In this document: piece after piece, positions 1-11,858 of the stretch
Layout of the letters: the number at the start of each line of letters is the position of its first letter
Numbering within the stretch: the first letter of the stretch is position 1
Source of the DNA: Annona cherimola
Lineage: Eukaryota > Streptophyta > Magnoliopsida > Magnoliales > Annonaceae
Assembly (NCBI GenBank): GCA_030490835.1
Contig: CM059974.1
Span: 3,975,501-4,039,500 of the forward strand
Reading direction: 5' to 3'
DNA: 64,000 bases
Made by a program: the position numbers and the translations under genes
The notes under the pieces: generated by a model
What the model saw: only the letters and a program-made list of their open reading frames with translations
Database searches by the model: none
Told to the model about the DNA's origin: nothing

Positions 1-498
1 GTGTGGTACAGTAGCAGTAGTCAGGAGCAGCAGACATAGCAGATAAGAGAGAGATTTCCTGCCCATTATCTTATCCACAAGTTACTCTTGAGATTGTCTG
101 TACTCCGCTTTCAATACTTCCATTCCGTGGCTGAAATTTAAAGCCCGCCTACATGTTTGGACAATATGGACCTCAAAAAATCCAGGAATGACTGCTGATT
201 CTACTCTCTCCCCCCCAAAAAAGTCTTGGGTTTTTCCATTAATCTTCGTTGTTCTAAGCACTAAATGGATCTGGTGACTACTGTCCAACCTTCGTCAGGG
301 ATGATCTTCCCCCATTATTTATTTTATGAAGATTGTGGAGTTGCATGATGTTTGGTGACTTTCTGTTTGCAGCACTTTTGATGTTGATTTCATAATGTAA
401 TCATCATGACCAAGATGAGTTTTCATGTGTTTGATCACAGCATGGATGGGGATGATTATTGGGGTCATGGTGCAAGGACAATGTGAATAGATTGTAAA
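1..498. other. 5' flank and leader of the first PPR gene
   Basis: No gene is visible in this stretch. It probably holds the promoter and 5' leader of the PPR gene that starts at 499. An in-frame stop (TGA, 484-486) lies just upstream of that ATG, so the PPR frame does not extend into this region. The open frames on the opposite strand look like chance frames. Confidence 0.5.
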
Positions 499-2307
499 AT
501 GATTAGAGCTTCGGTGCTTCAGCATACTGAGCTTTTCGTAGAGAAGGAGAAGTCCAAGCAGATACCGCAACTGAAACAAAAGGAGCAGGAACGCTTCTTT
601 CCAGTGCAGCAATGCAAGAACATGGATGAATTCAAGCAGTTCCATGCTCAGACCCTCAAGCTTGGGCTCACCCAGGATGCCTTCATCATCCGAAGTTTTA
701 TCAGTGCTTGTGCGCTCTCTGCATGGGGCAGCATGGATTATGCCCGCCGAATTTTCAACCAGATCGATGACCCCGAGATTTTTTATTTCAACACTATGAT
801 TAGAGGATACATCAATGACAACAACCCAATTGAGGCGATCCTCTTGTACAAGGAGATGCAGGAGAAGGAAGTGCAACCGGATGAATTCACCTACCCACCT
901 CTTCTAAAGGGCTGTGCTCTTTTGTCTGCTCTTCAGGAAGGAAAGCAGATTCATGGACATGTTCTCAAGTTTGGGTTCCAATCTGACATCTTTGCGCAGA
1001 ACAGCTTGATTAACATATATGGAAAATGCGCCGACATCGAGCTGTCACAGCGTGTGTTTGATCAGATGGAGTCCAAGAGCGTTGCTTCATGGAGTGCCCT
1101 GCTTGCAGCCTATAACAGAATGGACATGTGGAATGACTGTTTGAGACTGTTCGAGAATATGATTAGTGAAGGTCGGAGGCCAGATGAGAGCACATTGGTC
1201 AGTGTGCTCTGTTCTTGTGCTCATTTGGGTGTCTTTGATTTGGGGAGATCCATTCATGGATGCCTGATGAGGACATTTTTGGGTCACAACATCACAGTAG
1301 AAACCGCGCTGATTGACTTGTATGCCAAATGTGGGAGCCTGGAGAAAGCTCTCTGCATCTTCAATATCATGCCCAGCAAGAACATAATGACTTACGGTGC
1401 GATGATATCTGGTCTCGCGCTGCACGGAGAGGGCAAAACGGCCCTAAGCCTCTTCTTAGACATGATGGTGAAAGGAATTAGACCTAATGATGTTGTGTAT
1501 GTAGGTGTCTTGAGTGCTTGCAGCCATGCTGGCCTGATCGAAGAAGGTCTTCAATGCTTCGACAGGATGAGGTTCAAGCATCGAATTGCGCCCACAATTC
1601 AGCACTATGGATGTATGGTTGACCTGTTGGCCCGTGTCGGGAAGCTCGATGAAGCTTATGATCTCATCAGGAGCATGCCCATGGCAGCCAATGATGTAGT
1701 TTGGCGCTGTCTGCTTAGTGCTTGTAGGGTTCACAACAACATGGAACTGGCAGAATTGGCTAGCAGACATCTGTTTGAGTTGGAGACGCCTAATGTTGGT
1801 GATTACACCCTCCTAGCGAATATATATGCTCAGAATCAAAGATGGGATGCTGTTGCAAGAGTGAGGGTGGATATGGTCTCTAAAGGCATAGCACAAACAC
1901 CTGGTTTCAGCATGGTGGAGGTGAAGGGGAAGATGCAAAAGTTTGTTTCACAAGACATGTCACACCCCAGAAGCCATGAAGTGTATGAAATGATGCATCA
2001 GATAGGCTGGCAGCTGAAGTTCGACGGCTACGTACCTGATACATCCCAAGTGCTGTTCGACGTCGATGAAGAAGAGAAGAAGCGGCTGCTCCGTGGCCAT
2101 AGCCAGAAGGTCGCTATTGCATTCGCTGTCATAACAACAGGGCAAGGTTCACCCATCAGAATAGTTAGGAACCTAAGAATGTGCAGCGACTGTCATACGG
2201 TAACAAAAATGATTACGAAGATCTTCAAGCGAGAAATCTCCGTCAGGGATCGGAACAGATTTCACCACTTCAGGGATGGGAGATGCTCGTGTGGGGACTA
2301 CTGGTGA
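499..2307 (+). CDS. PPR protein, PLS class with E and DYW domains (At1g31920-like)
   Basis: Intronless gene of 602 codons. It encodes a pentatricopeptide repeat protein expected to bind RNA in mitochondria or plastids. The N-terminus (about 1-60) is a likely leader. PLS-type repeats run from about residue 65 to 430, with motifs such as FNTMIRGY, YGAMISGLALHGEG and LSACSHAGL. E/E+ modules follow, and a C-terminal DYW domain of about 95 residues ends in CSCGDYW. Its zinc-site cysteines are visible (C562, C565, C596, C598). The usual HSEK signature reads HSQK, so the catalytic Glu is Gln at residue 536 (2104-2106). The start is the first in-frame ATG after the stop at 484. From memory, the layout and wording of the domains match Arabidopsis At1g31920, which I recall also has HSQK. 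DYW domains normally carry C-to-U deaminase activity, and this one may be inactive. A second PPR gene follows 1.3 kb downstream on the same strand. Confidence 0.95.
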   Translation: MIRASVLQHTELFVEKEKSKQIPQLKQKEQERFFPVQQCKNMDEFKQFHAQTLKLGLTQDAFIIRSFISACALSAWGSMDYARRIFNQIDDPEIFYFNTMIRGYINDNNPIEAILLYKEMQEKEVQPDEFTYPPLLKGCALLSALQEGKQIHGHVLKFGFQSDIFAQNSLINIYGKCADIELSQRVFDQMESKSVASWSALLAAYNRMDMWNDCLRLFENMISEGRRPDESTLVSVLCSCAHLGVFDLGRSIHGCLMRTFLGHNITVETALIDLYAKCGSLEKALCIFNIMPSKNIMTYGAMISGLALHGEGKTALSLFLDMMVKGIRPNDVVYVGVLSACSHAGLIEEGLQCFDRMRFKHRIAPTIQHYGCMVDLLARVGKLDEAYDLIRSMPMAANDVVWRCLLSACRVHNNMELAELASRHLFELETPNVGDYTLLANIYAQNQRWDAVARVRVDMVSKGIAQTPGFSMVEVKGKMQKFVSQDMSHPRSHEVYEMMHQIGWQLKFDGYVPDTSQVLFDVDEEEKKRLLRGHSQKVAIAFAVITTGQGSPIRIVRNLRMCSDCHTVTKMITKIFKREISVRDRNRFHHFRDGRCSCGDYW

Positions 2308-3593
2308 ATGAAGTGGTCGTAGCCAATACTTGTAAACAATGGTTACTGACTGACTGCAAGACCCATTTTTCTGAATTTTTTTTTCCACCTCTGAGATGCC
2401 GATGTAAATGCCATGATTGCATTTTAGTTAAAGTTTGTAATCACTAAAGCAAACAAATTGTTTTAGTCCTGGTTTGGGAGATATTCCTTGAAGCATAACA
2501 GAGATTCACGTTCTGAGCCACCGTTTTCAGATACATTTTCTGCCATTCTTTTCTTGTGGGCAATCAGTTTCTGCAATTAGCGGGGTGGACTGTTTCAGCC
2601 GAAAAATATGAAAACAAGGATGGATCATGAATTTCCATGACCATATTTCAAGAGTTTCGGAATAAATTACAGGAACCAGTTTAATGGATTTGAAATGGGC
2701 AGCTCTTGATGCAGTAATATTCGGATATAATTACATAACAAACCTGTTTCTTCATGGCCTATTTTGCTGATGTGTTCCTTTCATGTTTCTAACCTGCTCT
2801 CTTTCTAATGCACTTTTCAATTACATTCAATGTGACAGTTTAACTATACTTGAAATAGTTATTTTGGCATTTATCTTGGAACATTTTTGAAATATAAGAT
2901 AAATTGGAAAAATATAAATGCGACATCCAAAACTTAAGCAGGCTCTGGATTTTCGTAAAAGACTACTGAAAACTTAAAATCTATTTGCTTTATTTATTTT
3001 TGTTCTTAATCTTTATCCTTATTGGATTAATAATTTCTACTCTTTTTATCACTTTAAAAATCCATTTTATTTTAATACGTTTTTCACGTTTTTTTTTAAT
3101 TTTCCAATTTTATAATATGTACATATAATGTTCTCATTTTTTACAAATGTATAGTGCACTCTTTAGTATTTTATCAACATGTTATCCATCCAAAACCCCG
3201 GGGACGCTTACTAGGGTTTTAGAACAGAGACAAGCAGTGCTGGATTCTTCCCTCATATCCCATCCTCTTTGTTCTGCGATCCATTATCCTGAAAACGGTC
3301 TTTTTCCGAAAATCCAAATGCTGCAGCAGCCACGAAATTGGCTGAAAAGCGATCTTTTTATGAGTTTCGAACGATTGCGAGGTCGAACTTGCGCAGAGAG
3401 CTCCGAGTCAGACGCAGGAAAACCCCGGCTTTCCATCTGCGCGGGATCGGCCTTTGGCGACGTATTCCACTTCTCTCACTCTCTCTTTGTTGAGAATCCC
3501 AGATGCTGCCGCGGGGAATCCTAATGACAGTTCCGACTCTGGAAACTCGATTCTCTTCCGGACTCTCGTTTTATCTGTATTCGAGAGCAACAG
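2308..3593. other. Intergenic: 3' UTR of PPR gene 1 and 5' region of PPR gene 2
   Basis: AT-rich spacer. An AATAAA at 2661-2666, about 350 bp after the first PPR stop, could be its polyadenylation signal. From about 3180 the base composition becomes more GC-rich, which fits the leader of the next gene. An ATG frame at 3147-3524 has no recognisable content and is not called. Confidence 0.5.
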
Positions 3594-5660
3594 ATGATAG
3601 TGAGATGGCGGCGGATGCTGGCAATGTCGGAGCGAATCCTCCATAACCCATTGCTGAAATCGCTTGATGGTCTGTTCTTTTCATCGAAATCCACGCCGAA
3701 GAAAGAATGCACAGATTGCAACGGCTCTGGTTTTCTTGCAAGACGCCCCATCCTCACTCCTCAGGTTTTAGAATCGACTCTCTCGCGCTGCCCTTCTGAT
3801 ATCCTCTCTTTGAGCTTTTTCTTGTGGTTTGCTCGCCAGCCGAATTATTTCCATGACCGCCGCTCTTTCGATTGCATCGTTCCGATCGTTGTGCGGCTCA
3901 TAGGTAGGTTGGAATCTGTGAGGGGAATTATTGGAGAGTTGGAGAGAATTGGATGCCCCACAAAGGCCCAAACTTTCCTGGTTTTGATGAGAATCTTTTG
4001 GCGTGGGGGTTTGTATGGATTGGCTCTTGAGGCTTTTTATGAAATGAACGGCTTTGGTTTTGTTCCCAACACGTTTGCTCGGAACATGGCCATTGATGTG
4101 CTGTTCAAGATTGGGTGCACTGATTTGGCTCGGAAGGTTTTTAGAGAGACCCAGTTCCCAAATTTCTTGACTTTTAATACTGCTATTTGCAACCTCAGCA
4201 AGCTAAATGATTACTCGGCGGTGTGGGAGGTTCTCAGGCTTATGATGGGACAAGGTTTTTTCCCTAATAGTGGGACCTTTTCGATAGTCATGAACTGTTT
4301 CTGTAAGGCTGGGAGGTTAGTGGAGGCTTTGCAAGTGTTGGGCATGATGATTACTTCAGGGATTCAACTATCTGTTACCATTTGGAGTATACTGATTGAT
4401 GGGTTTTGCAAAATAGGTAGGGTCAATTTGGCGAGTCAATTATTAAGAAATATGGTCGATAGTAGTAGCCTCTCCCCGAATATTGTAATATACACTTCTT
4501 TGGTTAAAGGATTTCTCGAGGCTCGAATGTTTGACGAAGCATTTGATGTATTGGATGAAATGGAAAGCCAAGGATGTCAGCCTGACCTTGTGCTTTATAA
4601 CGTGTTAATTGGTTGTCTCTGCAAGGTTGGGATGTATGGTGAGGCAATTGATGTCGTCAATCAATTACTTACGAAAAATCTAAAACCAGATTCGTATACC
4701 TTTAGTTCTCTGCTCTCAATTATATGCTCATCCAGGGAATTCGTTTTGTTGCCAGCATTAGTTAGAGGTCTTGATGTAACAGGTGATCTTATGACTTGTA
4801 ATTCCCTTCTCAATGTCTTCTGCAAGGCTGGCTTCCCACTGAAAGCTGTGGCATTCTACAATAGTATGATTGATAGAGGTTTTATACCAGATAACTATAG
4901 CTATGCTGGATTGCTAACTGCACTTTGCAGAGCTGGGCTTGTTGATTATGCAGTATTTGTTTATCTGGGGATCATTGCAAATGGTTCAGGTTTAGATGCT
5001 CATGTCCACACGGTGGTATTAGATGGGCTAATAAAGGTGGGGAAGTTTCGTAGAGCAATGGGGTTATTTAGAAAGGCTATTGCTGACAATCAGTCTGTTG
5101 ACTCTGTCACGTATAGTGTTGCTATCAATGGGCTTTTCAAGGAAGGGAGATTTGGAGAAGCTTGCAAGTTGTTTACTCAAATGAAGGAAGGTGGTTTCTC
5201 ACCAAATACTTGCACTTACAATGTTATGCTCTGTGGCCTCTCTAAGACAAGAGATATGAATGCTGTAAGGTGGTTGGTTGAGGACATGGTAGAGTCAGGC
5301 ATTCAACCAGACTCCACGTCATTCAATGCATTGATTGGTTTTCTGTGTATATCACGCCGTGTGCGGTCGGCTCTTCATCTTTTCATTGAAATGTGCAAAT
5401 TGGGGTTGAAGCCTAGTGAGGCTACTTATACCTCATTGGTTCAAGGTCTACATCAAGTTGCAGGAGTTGATTATGCATGTTTGTTATTGAAGCATTATCT
5501 GAAGGATGAGGATGTTGTATTTGTAGACAGTTCAGTTTCCGAGCTGTATGATATGCTGCTTTCACTTGGTGAAACCTCGGGAGTATTCAGCTTTGGAAAC
5601 CTGTTGATAAATGGTTCCGAGATTGAAGAGAAGAACAGGGAATGTGTACTTTGTGCATAA
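3594..5660 (+). CDS. PPR protein, P class (probably At1g16830-like)
   Basis: Intronless gene of 688 codons. It encodes a P-class PPR protein, a family that binds organellar transcripts to stabilise, splice or help translate them. About fifteen 35-residue repeats run from roughly residue 80 to 640. Typical wording includes FSIVMNCFCKAGRLVEAL, YNVLIGCLCKVGMYGEAI and FNALIGFLCISRRVRSAL. The tail after the repeats (about 640-688) is non-repeat and carries no E or DYW extension. The first in-frame ATG gives the basic start MIVRWRRML, which suits an organelle leader; Met8 and Met11 are alternative starts. An AATAAA lies at 5961-5966. The resemblance to Arabidopsis At1g16830 is from memory and only moderately sure. 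Confidence 0.95.
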   Translation: MIVRWRRMLAMSERILHNPLLKSLDGLFFSSKSTPKKECTDCNGSGFLARRPILTPQVLESTLSRCPSDILSLSFFLWFARQPNYFHDRRSFDCIVPIVVRLIGRLESVRGIIGELERIGCPTKAQTFLVLMRIFWRGGLYGLALEAFYEMNGFGFVPNTFARNMAIDVLFKIGCTDLARKVFRETQFPNFLTFNTAICNLSKLNDYSAVWEVLRLMMGQGFFPNSGTFSIVMNCFCKAGRLVEALQVLGMMITSGIQLSVTIWSILIDGFCKIGRVNLASQLLRNMVDSSSLSPNIVIYTSLVKGFLEARMFDEAFDVLDEMESQGCQPDLVLYNVLIGCLCKVGMYGEAIDVVNQLLTKNLKPDSYTFSSLLSIICSSREFVLLPALVRGLDVTGDLMTCNSLLNVFCKAGFPLKAVAFYNSMIDRGFIPDNYSYAGLLTALCRAGLVDYAVFVYLGIIANGSGLDAHVHTVVLDGLIKVGKFRRAMGLFRKAIADNQSVDSVTYSVAINGLFKEGRFGEACKLFTQMKEGGFSPNTCTYNVMLCGLSKTRDMNAVRWLVEDMVESGIQPDSTSFNALIGFLCISRRVRSALHLFIEMCKLGLKPSEATYTSLVQGLHQVAGVDYACLLLKHYLKDEDVVFVDSSVSELYDMLLSLGETSGVFSFGNLLINGSEIEEKNRECVLCA

Positions 5661-6674
5661 AAACTACAAGCAGTCAAAACACTGTTGTGCCCTATTTCAT
5701 GCATAGAGCAAGCCACTTTTTATGGGTTAAATACTGGAAGCATCCCAAAGGTACTACCAAATGCCCTGAACTCATTTCAGGTTCTTGTTTTTATAATTTT
5801 TCTTAAGATTTAGGGGTTTCTAAAATTCCATAAAATGGACCTATAGATGAGAGCCATTACTTAAGTTGGATGCACAATCTGGAACTTTTTATCTTGATTG
5901 ATTTCTTTTGTTTCTTTAAATAGATTTCTATAACAGCCCTAAGATCAGTCATTTTATGGGAATAAAAAGCCTTGTGCATTGTGATACATGTTTACAGAAT
6001 TTTTTTGCTTAAACAAGGATGCTGACATGGATGACTGCCATGATGTTGTGTGTGGAATTTTATAAGCATTCATTGGGACTTAGCCCTAGTAGGTAAGACA
6101 GTAGGATTAAACCATTAATGATCAAGAAATTGCAAGATTTTTTATGACTTCAATTTTTGGAGTAGAGAGGAAGAACTGGACCATTTGGAAGCCACGAGTT
6201 TGCAATGGTTGGTACTTGGAAACTATAAAAGGGCATATACGGAAGTCCAAAAAGATGTGGTCATGTGGATGTTGGCTGTTGCATACAATTTTAAACTTTC
6301 AATATCTATTGTTTAACTGAGAAGTTTTAAACAGAGGAGACTCCAGGACATAGTTTGTTTAGCTGTAAGTTGGTAGTGATACCCATATTCTGATCATGGT
6401 GAACCGAATCCATCTTGTCAACCTTCCCATTGAAGCTTCGAATGTTTTGACTCTTCTTTGTTGTCTAAAAGAGAGTACATTTGGAATCTTATGTCCAGGG
6501 CAATAGCATTTGCTTCAGACATGGACACTATATTCTACTCGGCATGTTAGCTATGCACCAAAGCTTATCTATTGACTGATATCATAATGCTTGGTTACTA
6601 AACTTTGATTGCTATTATGTTGTCTACACACACACAGAGAATCTTTCCTGTGCATTTGCCTGTACTATAATTAA
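5661..6674. other. 3' flank of PPR gene 2
   Basis: Contains the probable 3' UTR, with an AATAAA at 5961-5966 about 300 bp after the stop. I see no further gene or RNA. Confidence 0.4.
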
Positions 6675-6985
6675 CGCTGCGTTTAGCTCAAAATGGGACC
6701 CACATATACTTAAATGTATTGATATTTTATACAATTATTCATTCATATATAAATTTTATAGCAAACTGTTTATATGTTGAAAAAACAACTTTAAAGTTGT
6801 TATTTATATCAAACTATTTTATTACGTTGAAGTTGTACCATTCTTAGATGCGGTCCATACATATATCCAATTGGAATGAAAATTGGTATGATAATAAAAT
6901 ACATAATTTTAAATTCAATGGTGAAGTAGATTATAATTTTATGATCACGTGGGGCTCATTTTAAAGCAATTGCACCGTAAGTTTG
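6675..6985. repeat. Dispersed repeat, family D
   Basis: About 310 bp. It shares a continuous pattern with copies at 12745-12960, 12985-13320 and 52990-53300: GCGTTTAGCTCAAAATGGG near one end, then TATACAATTATTCAT, then AAAGTTGTTATTTA, then TGAAAATTGGTATGATAATA, and finally ATGATCACGTGGGGC before GCACCGTAAG. No coding frame. It behaves like a non-autonomous element with weak terminal inversion. Confidence 0.7.
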
Positions 6986-7483
6986 GTGCAGGGAAGCTGC
7001 ACTTGAATATTTCTCATATATATATATATTAAGTATCTTGGCAGAATGGTCTCCTGACGGTCATGGTCTCCTGAAAGTCAATACCATCCACGGTGGCTTT
7101 CACTTTTCAGCTTATTGCAGTTCATATATGTTTAATGTTATTTCCGTCTACATTGAATGCCGAGAAAATTTCACGCAAGTATGAATGCTGCTTTTGTCAC
7201 AATTTCCCGTGGAGTCTTTTGGTTTCAGGTGACAAATAGTTCGATTCAGCATTTACTGTCTAATATTTTTTTCTTTATTCATGGGGTTGTGAAAGAACTA
7301 TTTAGATGTTTGATGGACTACAGAAAAAAGCTGTTTCTTATAGGTGCCAGTTGGGTGCAGTGATAGAGACTGACCAGATAAAGTTGCTTTTGCAAATCCA
7401 ACTCAGCAAAATTTTCAGAAGGTAATTGGGCTTTTACTTCAGTCGACCGTATCCTTTGGATCATTGGAAAATGTCAACCATAT

Positions 7484-7723
7484 GGGTGCGTATGGTAAGG
7501 TTAACAGTGGGAGGGGAAAAGGGAAACATGATTTCCCAGGTTTTCCAATTTTTGACCTACTTTAACTACCGTACTTTTTTCATTTCTACCCCTATATTTT
7601 AATCATTTTCTCACATAACTATCCTATTTATTACCACTTTACCCCTATTATATCATTTCATCATCACAATTTTCAAAATTTTTCCTACTTTCCCCTTTAC
7701 ATTACCAAATACGCCCTATTTTT
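7484..7723. mobile_element. MITE, family C variant (termini GGGTGCGTATGGTAA / TTACCAAATACGCCC)
   Basis: About 240 bp with matching inverted ends. The T/C-rich interior is shared with the other family C copies (…ACCCCTATTATATCAT…). Non-coding. Confidence 0.6.
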
Positions 7724-8006
7724 GAATCATTGTCCTCAATCTCTCCACTCAAAAAGCTTATTCTAAACATTACCATTATCTTTTATCCTTGTCATGTACT
7801 ATGTCATCTTCATTCTTCTCCTTAAATAATTTTCTGACTTGCCTATAACATACTTTTACTTCCCTTTTACCTTTGCTATTCCAAGCTTAAGAGACCCATG
7901 AATTTTTTTTTAGCATGCACGAATATTTGCCATTTAAATCTTTTATCTGAAAGTCCTGATCAGTTATTGCAATGTAGATTTTTGTAACACCATTCTCATT
8001 GTTAAG

Positions 8007-8296
8007 GGTGTGTTTGTTTCGGATATAAACATGTCAACCAAAACTTTTCAATCTAAAACTTTTCACTCACCATAATTACTCTATTTTTTAATTATTTTTT
8101 CACATTTTCCTATACAAACTACTCTACTTTTCAATTATATTTACACAACTATCCATACAACTAACCTATCTATTTTAACTTTATTCTCTTTACTTCTCAT
8201 CATTACTCCTATTATATCACATCATTTTCTATCAATGTGACAACTTCTACCTCAAAAACTTTTCGTCAAAAGTTTTACTCCCAACCAAACACACCC
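8007..8296. mobile_element. MITE, family C (termini GGGTGTGTTTG / CAAACACACCC)
   Basis: A well-preserved copy of the most abundant small element in the window. The ends are GGGTGTGTTTGTT and AACCAAACACACCC. The interior contains CTATCTATTTTAACTTTATT and CCTATTATATCACATCAT. The left flank is TAA, as in several other copies, which suggests a 3-bp TNA target as for PIF/Harbinger-type MITEs. The right flank (CAA) does not match perfectly. Confidence 0.75.
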
Positions 8297-11200
8297 CAAG
8301 TATAAAACTATCAGAAACAGTTCAGTTTTTCATTTGCTTATTGAGGTGCCCTTTGTGGACAAATTCCATGTGCTGTTTGTGGTTTCATGTGGGTGATTAG
8401 ACACCTGCTTCTTTTTTAAGTTTGAATCTGTCTTAATTTGAAGGATGACATTTTGTAACACTGTTTTGGATGATTAAAGATGTTCTAATTTTTGCTTTGA
8501 CTCATTGCCGTGGGACTTGATGGCTTGCTGTCTTCTGCAGTTGAGTGGTTCATGCTCAATCCGCTTGGTTGTTTTCCTAGAAGACCAGAGAGGTCTTTGG
8601 TCTCTGCACAGGATTTGATGCAAATGTAGCTTTTCTATCAGTCCCTCGATCCCTTCTTGTGGTGTGTTATTTTATCATTTGCTCACTCTTCTTCTTTGAC
8701 TGATTCTTTTTTGTGATTCTTGCCCTCTCCGTGGATATTACATTTAAATCTCTTTAGGTTAACAACGCTTACAAAATTTCTATTCTTTTAAATTTTCTCT
8801 ACAATATCGACAATCAGTGCTGTTACCATGTTAATACAGGTCTGTTGTCATCATATGTTGTTTATATCATTTGAAATCATAAAAATTTTTGGACCTTTTT
8901 ATCTTGCACATGCATCCAAGAGAGACATCAGCACAGCAGAGTGGTGAGCCGCTGGTGGTTTGTTTAGTTTTGGAAGCACATCCCACCTAGATTATTCAGC
9001 GGTATTGGATTAACATTGACTTGATCAGGGTTTTTTTTTTTTTTTTTTTTTTTTAATGTTTTTGTCTTTGCAGATTGGTGCTTAACATTTTAAACTTGGG
9101 CTTGCAGCACATGTGGGGGCTGTCAATGATGTCCAGTAGTTAATAGTTTCAAGTCCACCATGTATAATAAGATCTAAGCTGACAATTATCAGTAATGGTT
9201 GCCTTAAATTCTCAAAGCTACTCTAATCAGAAGACTACATAAATCACACCATTTGAAACTATGTATAATCAGATGGAAAAAAAATAAAAATACATAGGTT
9301 CGTTCAAACAGGCACTGACATTTTATTAAGTTCTACAGATTTGTCATTTCTAGAAAAATACTTTGAGAGAATTTATTGATGATTGATTTCGTGTACCATA
9401 AATAGAAAAGAATTTCAATGAATTCATGTCTATTCTTAAGTAATTTCAAATCTTGTTGCTCAGATTAATCTTTTAAATCTGAATGTTCAAGTTTTTATCT
9501 AACAGGTCGTGTTAAGAATGATGACTAGCTTGAAAAATGTCATGGCGAGACCAGAGGCAAAAAGCTTTGTTGAGACTTCAGTGGAGCCATGCATATCCTA
9601 CTGCTGAGAATCTGCTAGGGATTTTGTGCATCTGGCTTCTCAGTCAAACATGTACCAAATGCCTTCCGCGGAATGGAACTTGAGTGTGAAGATTCCCATC
9701 AGTGTTCTAAGAAAGAGGAATACGAAAATTTTCCTTTACATGCTAAGTTCTTTGCTGGATGGGGATCTGTTTCTTCAGTTTCTCTACATTGCATAGAGCT
9801 CTTGTGCTGCCGAAGGGATCTGATGCGTAGCCTCCTTACCGTTGCTTTTATTACAAAGATTTTTGTCTTGATTTGCACACATTGGTGATAAAATCATAAT
9901 CCAACTGGTCAAATAATTTAACATCATTTGTTTTATGATGGTGCCAAAAATCAGCACAACTGGAATTTCGGGTGGGCCAATTTTTTTTTTAAAAATACAT
10001 ATAATCATGTAGAAATTTTGAAAAACATTTAGATTCATTAATGGATTCGTTAGAATGTTATAATATTTTATATAACTATTTTTTCATGTAGGGACAATGT
10101 TTTAGATGATTTAGATGTTGTATCCGCAACATGAAAATTAATATAAATCAAACAATTATACTATATTGATTTTACACCTTCTAAGGTTGGGGTTATGAAC
10201 TCATTTGATTTTGTTGAAATTTGTTATCCTTGTTAAATAAATGATACTAAATGCAATAAGTGGAGTTAATTTTGATTTTATCATCAAAATGAGTTCCATC
10301 TAGCTATCTCACATCTTAATTTGGGTGCAACATGGTGCATTCTAATATATGCCCTTGATAATATATGTATTTTTATTGCCCTAAAATGGTTTTGAATGAA
10401 AGTTTAGATGGCTCACAGCAAATATGAGCTTAAGATTATCTAGGGATACTTTTTAATATGTTGATGCCAGCATTAATTGTACGTAAACAATCCTCAATAT
10501 CTTGAATAAATTACTATGAATTTGTGATAGTTTCAATATTATTTGGCGTGCTAAGTACAGGAAATGAACTTGTCGTTAAACTATTGATTTTTTTGATTGC
10601 TGAAAGAATGTGTAGATATATGATTAAATACTATACGTTTTAAAGTATTCTTCTAATCCAGAGAACGAAGTGATAGAACTTTCGTAAATCAATGTTAAGT
10701 AATTTCTCTATCATGTACATGATTTTATAATTTCCAGCTGATAGATGTCTTTGCTTAAAATGATTCTATATATTCAAAAGCAAAATATTGCTTAGCCTAT
10801 AATTTTGACAATGTCTTTTTTTTTATTATTATTATTGATATTTATATACACTACGACATCTGATATTACGATTAAGTATCTTTCACATGCTCACACCATG
10901 GATGGATTTTCTTTAAACAACCCCAAACATGTGAGAATCTGTATATACCTATTACCAGGAAAATGCAACACTTGCATAGGCACGGGGACTTGAAACCATG
11001 CTGCTGCTATGGCATCCAGAGCACGTACACTACCACCAGGTCTGAGCCGCGGTGGCAGCAATCTGTCTTTTAGCTTTTACATGATCCTGATTTAGCTGGT
11101 ATGTATTGCACGTGTGAAAATGGGGGCATTATGCGTTTTCTGCTGATTGGACACAGTTGAAAAACCTTCATAATTTTGAACCATAAACGAATCAGTAACT

Positions 11201-11858
11201 TATTTTCGTTGGCAGAATTCACTAATTATTATGAATCAGAAAATGGTTATGGTATTGCGAAATTTGGGACTCGCTCTTTCCGCGTGGTGTATGCAGAAAA
11301 CGGAAAACTTGGAACTGAAGTAGGAAGCCGGTTGCATGCCCTTGAACTTTCAACAGTTCGTCAAAAACACGGGGGCTATGTATGTACGCAACCCTGCAGG
11401 ATCCCGCGGTAATTGGAACTTGGAAGATCCTTATTTCTCAAATGCGCAATGGGGAATGTCCCAATCAAACTATCGGATTTTATTTTTTTAAGTTTAATTT
11501 TCTTTTCTGCGCCACATGCTTTTAATTATGCCTCCGTAAGTGTAACCACTTAGAACTTGTTGGACCTAAGGTTCGAAGCCTTGTGACAGTTAAATCCAAA
11601 GCTGTGAACCTTGTAACACCGTAAAAAAAGGTTTTCCTGAATGTCTTGCTAATTAAGTTGTCCACACCTAATCAAGGTGATTGTTAATATCTTATCTAAA
11701 TATGTATCAATAAACATAGAGCAATGTTCTTGTTAGCATAAGTTAAAAAAAACACTTTTTAGAGTAATTTTCTTAGCCTAAGCTAACAGAATCACTGTTT
11801 GTAAACGTAATATATGATTTAGATTTATTAAAGGTACCGTGGTTTAGGGAAACAAAGT
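8297..11858. other. Non-coding stretch without recognisable gene
   Basis: Contains a 24-bp poly-T run at 9031-9054 and a partial family A repeat at about 10040-10290. Short frames (for example 9673-9888 and 11176-11412) have no recognisable domains, and I consider them chance frames. No tRNA or rRNA seen. Confidence 0.4.
10040..10290. repeat. Dispersed repeat, family A (partial)
   Basis: Shares with the copies at 29060, 46200, 50540 and 58020 a stretch that includes an about 17-bp A/T module, then ATATTGATTTTACACC, then a segment resembling TTGGATGAAACTTGGTTTCC with ATGCAATAAGTGGAGTTAAT. Degenerate and non-coding. Confidence 0.45.

Noticed and set aside
82..876. Minus-strand frames over the start of the first PPR gene
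   Set aside because: They are antisense shadows of the PPR coding region and leader, without domains.
9673..9888. Small protein gene of 71 codons
   Set aside because: No recognisable domain or promoter, and an overlapping frame on the other strand is equally open.
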